A stretch of 64,000 nucleotides of DNA from Desulfovibrionaceae bacterium. GTDB lineage: Bacteria > Desulfobacterota > Desulfovibrionia > Desulfovibrionales > Desulfovibrionaceae. Under the pieces are notes generated by a model. That model did not search any database and was not told where the DNA came from. It worked only from the letters and a program-made list of their open reading frames with translations. Numbering within the stretch: position 1 is the first letter of the stretch; the number at the start of each line of letters is the position of its first letter. The DNA lies in assembly GCA_028689675.1 (NCBI GenBank), contig JAQVCS010000002.1:174966-238965 (forward strand). Direction: 5' to 3'. Shown here one piece after another: positions 60,577-64,000 of the stretch. The translations under genes and the position numbers were made by a program.

Positions 60577-60843
60577 ATGGACATGGAACTCCTCGATCTT
60601 TTAGAAGATAGGGTTGCGGCGCTTGTAAATGAACTGGAAACCTTACGCGATGCCCACAAGGCGACATTGGCACAGGTTGCTTCCCTTACAGAAGTACGCG
60701 CCTCACTGGAAGAGGAAAACCGTGCGCTGAACGAAGCGCTGGCACAGGAAAAGCAGGTTAAAGATACCGTGGCGCAGCGTATTGATAGTATGCTGTTGCA
60801 GCTGGAGCGTATTGACGCCCCTGAACATGCCGCCGCTGAATAA
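60577..60843 (+). CDS. ZapB-like coiled-coil cell-division protein
   Basis: 88 residues from ATG 60577. Nearly the whole protein is a coiled coil (LLDLLEDRVAALVNELETLR, EVRASLEEENRALNEALAQE). Length, heptads and position just upstream of zapA suggest a ZapB-like partner of the Z ring; homology alone would be weak because of coiled-coil bias. Confidence 0.7.
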   Translation: MDMELLDLLEDRVAALVNELETLRDAHKATLAQVASLTEVRASLEEENRALNEALAQEKQVKDTVAQRIDSMLLQLERIDAPEHAAAE

Positions 60844-60866
60844 GCCCGACATACCTGAGTACTGTA

Positions 60867-61139
60867 ATGAGCCAAGCACGCTTCTCGCTAACTGTTCTGG
60901 GAATAGAAATTCCCTTTCGTGAGGGGGCAGACCGCGCCCGCATTGAGGCTGTCAGAGATTTGATAGAAGAACGGTTTACAGCGCAAAAACAGAGGTCCCA
61001 CGGGGGGCAAAGCAAGGAAATTTTGCTTACCTTTCTGGCTCTCGGGCTTGCGGATGATTTGTTACAGTCGCGCACACAATTGGCCGCATCGCAACAACGC
61101 GCACAGGCCATTATTGATACAATTGAAAAAGTAGTATAG
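60867..61139 (+). CDS. zapA: Cell division protein ZapA
   Basis: 90 residues: SLTVLGIEIPFREGADRARIEAVRDLIEERF and LLTFLALGLADDLLQSR fit ZapA, which bundles FtsZ filaments. It starts 24 bases after the ZapB-like gene and is followed at once by the 6S RNA, an arrangement also known from gammaproteobacteria. Confidence 0.92.
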   Translation: MSQARFSLTVLGIEIPFREGADRARIEAVRDLIEERFTAQKQRSHGGQSKEILLTFLALGLADDLLQSRTQLAASQQRAQAIIDTIEKVV

Positions 61140-61144
61140 ATTTA

Positions 61145-61346
61145 CCGTGTTGCCGCCCTGGGGTGTTTTCGAGATAGCTTCAAGGGTGCTGACCTTACAA
61201 GCATAAAAAATGGGTGTTGGTCCCTGTTTTCGTGTGCATGCCTGCTAAAGCAGGAAGCCTGAAGGAACATATTGATGCCCACCCTGAGTAATCAGGTTCT
61301 GCACCCAAGAGCTACACGGCTCTCTGGGGCAGCAACACGGTTTTTT
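61145..61346 (+). ncRNA. ssrS: 6S RNA
   Basis: The 195-base intergenic sequence closes with CCGTGTTGC (61145-61153) pairing GCAACACGG (61332-61340), then T6. Just inside are CCCTGGGGTG on the 5' side and CTCTGGGGCAGC on the 3' side, with GGTTCTGCACCCAAGAGCTACACGGC, matching the conserved 6S ends and large central bubble. Location between zapA and rny is typical. 6S RNA traps sigma-70 RNA polymerase in stationary phase. The gap 61140-61579 otherwise has a terminator at 61422-61443 and no gene. Confidence 0.88.
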
Positions 61347-61421
61347 ACTTTTATTTGTACATAAGTTTTGCAAGGAATAGTTTCTACTTTTCTTTGGCAC
61401 GCTTGTATCATTCCTTCCGTA

Positions 61422-61443
61422 GAGCTCGCTTTGGCGAGCTTTT
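61422..61443 (+). terminator. Intrinsic terminator upstream of rny
   Basis: AGCTCGC (61423-61429) pairs with GCGAGCT (61434-61440) around a short loop and is followed by TTTTG. It probably separates the 6S transcript from rny. Confidence 0.7.
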
Positions 61444-61579
61444 GTCCGTTTGCTTTTCTTTCCTTGTCCCTCGGCTTGTCATTTGGCTACGGTGCTTTGG
61501 TTTCATCCTTCTCTGGGTGTCGCCTGCGCCGATGTATACCGGAAAGTTTTTCCGTTGAGGATAAGGAGTATTCACCTCC

Positions 61580-63139
61580 ATGGACATGTTACATATTGTG
61601 TATATTGCGCTGGCAGGCGCTGTAGGAATTCTTATTGGGGTTATATGCCATAACCGCATTCTGACCAAGCGCATTGGGGATGCCAATGACTTGGCCAAGC
61701 GCATTGTGGAAGAAGCCCGTAAAGAAGCTCAAGCTCAAAAGAAAGAAATTTTACTGCAAGGGCAAGATGATTTATTTAACCAAAAGCGCGAGCAGGAAAA
61801 TGAATTTAAAGAACGCGAGCGCGAAGTTAAAGCAAAAGAACGCAAACTTTCAGAGCTGGGTGACCGTTTAGAAGAAAAGTTGGAAAAGGCCACCCTGAAA
61901 GAGCATGAAAACCTTGCGGTAGAAAAAGATTTAACCAAAAAAGAACGCCAGCTGGCCGAAACTGAAGAATATTTGAACACCCGCATTGATGCAGAAGAGA
62001 AAAAGCTGGAAGAAATTGCTGGCTTAACTGCTGAAGAAGCCAAAGAGCGCCTTTTTGCCGAGGTGGAAGCCAAAACGCGCCATGAATCGGCACGCATGAT
62101 TCGCCAAATTGAAACAGAGGCTAAAGAAACAGGCGACCGTAAGGCCAAAGAAATTATTTGTAATGTCATTCAGCGCTATGCTGGTGATTATGTGGGCGAG
62201 CAAACCGTTACCGCGGTTAATTTGCCCAGCGAAGATATGAAAGGGCGTATTATTGGCCGAGAAGGGCGCAATATTCGTGCTATCGAGGCCGCCACTGGTG
62301 TGGATTTAATTATTGATGACACGCCTGAGACAGTTATTCTTTCCGCCTATAGCCCCCTGCGGCGTCAGGTAGCAAAAATGGCTTTGGAACGTCTTATTCA
62401 AGATGGCCGCATTCACCCTGCCCGCATTGAAGATATTGTGCAGAAGTGTGAGCAGGAGCTGGACGTACAGGTACGCGAGGTGGGCGAGCAGGCCACCTTT
62501 GATGCTGGCGTGCACGGCATTCATCCTGAAATTGTGCGCTTGCTTGGGCAGTTGCGCTACCGTACATCATTTACGCAAAATGTGTTGCAGCATTCTTTGG
62601 AAGTGTCTGCCCTGTGTGGCATGATGGCCGCAGAGCTGGGCATGGATGTAAAAAAGGCCAAACGCGCAGGCCTGCTGCACGATATTGGCAAGGCTGTGGA
62701 CCATGAAGTGGAAGGCCCCCATGCCCTTATTGGCGCTGACCTTGCCAAAAAGTATAATGAAGGTAAGGACATCATTCACGCCATTGCCGCGCATCATGAA
62801 GATGTGCGCCCCTCTACGGCTTTGGCTGTGCTGGTGCAGGCTGCCGATTCCATTTCTGGGGCACGCCCCGGTGCACGCAAGGAATTGCTGGAAAATTATG
62901 TGAAGCGCTTGGAAGATTTGGAAGGCATAGCCACCAGCTTTGAGGGCGTTGCCAAGGCCTATGCTATTCAGGCTGGCCGCGAAATCCGCGTGATGGTGAA
63001 CCCTGAAAGTGTGGATGATGATACCACCTACTTGTTGTGTAAGGATATTTCCAAGAAAATTGAAGATAACCTGACCTATCCTGGGCAAATTCGCGTTACT
63101 GTTGTGCGCGAGCGCCGAGCTGTAGGTTTTGCGAAATAA
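61580..63139 (+). CDS. rny: Ribonuclease Y
   Basis: 519 residues, the usual length. It has an N-terminal membrane segment ([19 protein letters not shown]), a long coiled coil (to about residue 200), a KH domain ([24 protein letters not shown]) and an HD domain ([12 protein letters not shown]). It is a membrane-anchored endonuclease that starts mRNA decay. AAGGAG is 11 bases upstream of the ATG. Confidence 0.97.
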   Translation: MDMLHIVYIALAGAVGILIGVICHNRILTKRIGDANDLAKRIVEEARKEAQAQKKEILLQGQDDLFNQKREQENEFKEREREVKAKERKLSELGDRLEEKLEKATLKEHENLAVEKDLTKKERQLAETEEYLNTRIDAEEKKLEEIAGLTAEEAKERLFAEVEAKTRHESARMIRQIETEAKETGDRKAKEIICNVIQRYAGDYVGEQTVTAVNLPSEDMKGRIIGREGRNIRAIEAATGVDLIIDDTPETVILSAYSPLRRQVAKMALERLIQDGRIHPARIEDIVQKCEQELDVQVREVGEQATFDAGVHGIHPEIVRLLGQLRYRTSFTQNVLQHSLEVSALCGMMAAELGMDVKKAKRAGLLHDIGKAVDHEVEGPHALIGADLAKKYNEGKDIIHAIAAHHEDVRPSTALAVLVQAADSISGARPGARKELLENYVKRLEDLEGIATSFEGVAKAYAIQAGREIRVMVNPESVDDDTTYLLCKDISKKIEDNLTYPGQIRVTVVRERRAVGFAK

Positions 63140-63718
63140 ATGACACGCTTATTGTTTTGTGATATGGCGGCCAGTGCAATGCTGGCCGCCTGTGTTGTTT
63201 ATAGGGCGCGTCAATATGAGCACCCTGTGGCTGGTGCTGTGCTACTGGCCTGCTTTGTGGGGCTGGCCAGCCCAAGCCTGCGCGATGTGCTGCTGGGGCA
63301 GGGGCTTCCCCTCACAGGCGGCATGCTGTGTGCCGTGGCACTGGGGGCAGCGGGTGGGGCGCTGTGTGCACGCTTTTTGGGCTATCGTTTCCCATTTTTC
63401 TTTTTGAGTGATAGCCTTAGCGCCAGCCTGACAGCGGGCACCGCCTGCGCCAAGGCCTTGCTCTGTGGGCTTGAGCCGCTTGCGGCGGCGTTGCTGGGGC
63501 TGCTGGTGGGGCTATGCGGCGGGCTTGTGCGCGATGTCGCCTTGGGGGATACGGCGCACTGCCTTGATTCCGCAGACTTTGGGCTGGCGCTTGCCTTTGG
63601 CTTGGCCGTGCAGGTGCTTGTCAGTTATGCTTTTTGGATTTTCCCTTTGTGGAGCATGGTGGCGGCAGGCTGCCTGTGCTGCATGGGCGTACGCTTGTTT
63701 GTGCGCTACAGGGCATAA
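63140..63718 (+). CDS. TRIC cation channel/UPF0126 family membrane protein
   Basis: 192 residues with about six hydrophobic segments. Two glycine-rich repeats end in RDV: ASPSLRDVLLG and GLCGGLVRDVALGD, the signature of the UPF0126/TRIC family (YicG-like). It may pass potassium or another monovalent cation; substrate is inferred from the family. The ATG follows the rny stop directly with no gap. Confidence 0.85.
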   Translation: MTRLLFCDMAASAMLAACVVYRARQYEHPVAGAVLLACFVGLASPSLRDVLLGQGLPLTGGMLCAVALGAAGGALCARFLGYRFPFFFLSDSLSASLTAGTACAKALLCGLEPLAAALLGLLVGLCGGLVRDVALGDTAHCLDSADFGLALAFGLAVQVLVSYAFWIFPLWSMVAAGCLCCMGVRLFVRYRA

Positions 63719-63779
63719 GGTATGCCTTGATCTATTTGGGGGTACAGAGTTTTTTATGAAAAGATGAAAAAAATGCTTG

Positions 63780-63852
63780 ACCTTGGCGTCGAAAAGGGAC
63801 ATAAGTCCACTTCGCCGCTGAGGGAAAGAGCGGAAGCCGCAGGCTGGTAAAA
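63780..63852 (+). other. Structured sequence after the TRIC gene
   Basis: GGCG-CGAA-GGAC pairs across an ATAA loop with GTCC-TTCG-CC (about 63786-63818), then GCGG-AAG-CCGC follows. No T run makes it a terminator, and it does not match tRNA-Sec, tmRNA or a riboswitch I know. It could be an unknown RNA or leader. The rest of 63719-64000 shows a possible promoter and a gene start. Confidence 0.4.
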
Positions 63853-63902
63853 TCAAATTCCATAGTTTAGTCGAGTTTTGTTACGGAAGTGCAAATTTCT
63901 GG

Positions 63903-63931
63903 TTGACAGCAAGTAGCATTTCCACTAGGTT
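63903..63931 (+). promoter_or_regulatory. Possible promoter near the right edge
   Basis: TTGACA (63903-63908), 17 bases, then TAGGTT (63926-63931). It would drive a gene beginning at or after 63962. Confidence 0.4.
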
Positions 63932-63961
63932 CAAGTTTCGCGGTACGGCAGGCTGCACAGC

Positions 63962-64000
63962 ATGACGGAAGCGAAAAGAGCGAAAAAGTTTTTAAAAAAA
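63962..64000 (+). CDS. Possible gene start cut by the right edge
   Basis: ATG at 63962 opens a frame reading MTEAKRAKKFLKK to the edge. A weak GGCAGG lies upstream and a promoter-like pair precedes it by 31 bases. Too little is present to identify a product. Confidence 0.25.
   Translation, partial: MTEAKRAKKFLKK

Noticed and set aside
63780..63852. tRNA-Sec, tmRNA or a known riboswitch
   Set aside because: The hairpins lack the acceptor arm, T loop and conserved bases of these RNAs.

Overview
The window looks like a chromosomal segment of a Desulfovibrionaceae-type sulfate reducer or a close relative in the former Deltaproteobacteria. This is inferred from protein character and gene order: rpmF-plsX-fabH-fabG-acpP-fabF-glyA-dCMP deaminase-ribD-ribE-ribH-nusB-leuS, tRNA-tuf-rpmG-trnW-secE-nusG-rplKAJL-rpoBC, cbpA-cbpM-clpB, and zapB-like-zapA-6S RNA-rny. 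No 16S gene is present, so genus is not claimed. Nearly everything from 849 to 54341 lies on the minus strand; 54651 to the end is on the plus strand.

Positions 1 to about 15015 are the integrase-proximal part of an integrated, probably mobilizable element sitting against the 3' end of a tRNA-Leu gene. Reading leftward from the tRNA it holds a P4-type tyrosine integrase, two unknown genes, an AlpA-like regulator, a TOPRIM/RepA-type primase-helicase, a MobV relaxase, a small accessory gene and a serine recombinase. Its cargo is a three-gene methyltransferase/methyltransferase/helicase locus (probable restriction or phage defence) and then a very AT-rich module. That module has a near-consensus promoter, a previously unannotated 38-residue peptide gene at 2424-2540, an intrinsic terminator, and a radical SAM/SPASM maturase. 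I read it as a RiPP (modified peptide) cluster and consider it the most interesting item in the window. A Fic-family gene is cut by the left edge, and the far end of the element is outside the window.

Positions 15016-29614 hold the transcription and translation core: tRNA-Leu, rpoC, rpoB, rplL, rplJ, rplA, rplK, nusG, secE, tRNA-Trp, rpmG, tuf and tRNAs Gly, Tyr and Thr. They read from a strong promoter at about 29600, with an L10 leader before rplJ, a terminator after rplL and a structured leader before rpoB. Positions 29644-35183 hold prmC, lon, radC and holA.

Positions 35370-48117 are a long lipid, riboflavin and one-carbon block (yceD-rpmF-plsX-fabH-fabG-acpP-fabF | glyA | dCMP deaminase-ribD-ribE-ribH-nusB-leuS), divided by intrinsic terminators. 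No ribBA gene lies in the riboflavin block. Positions 48182-53903 hold yicC-remA-gmk-pyrF-recJ followed by small genes. From 54651 come the chaperone genes cbpA-cbpM and clpB, then glmU, a ZapB-like gene, zapA, a 6S RNA, rny and a TRIC-family membrane protein. A structured intergenic sequence occurs twice, at 30775-30877 (plus) and 58761-58860 (minus), outside any gene.
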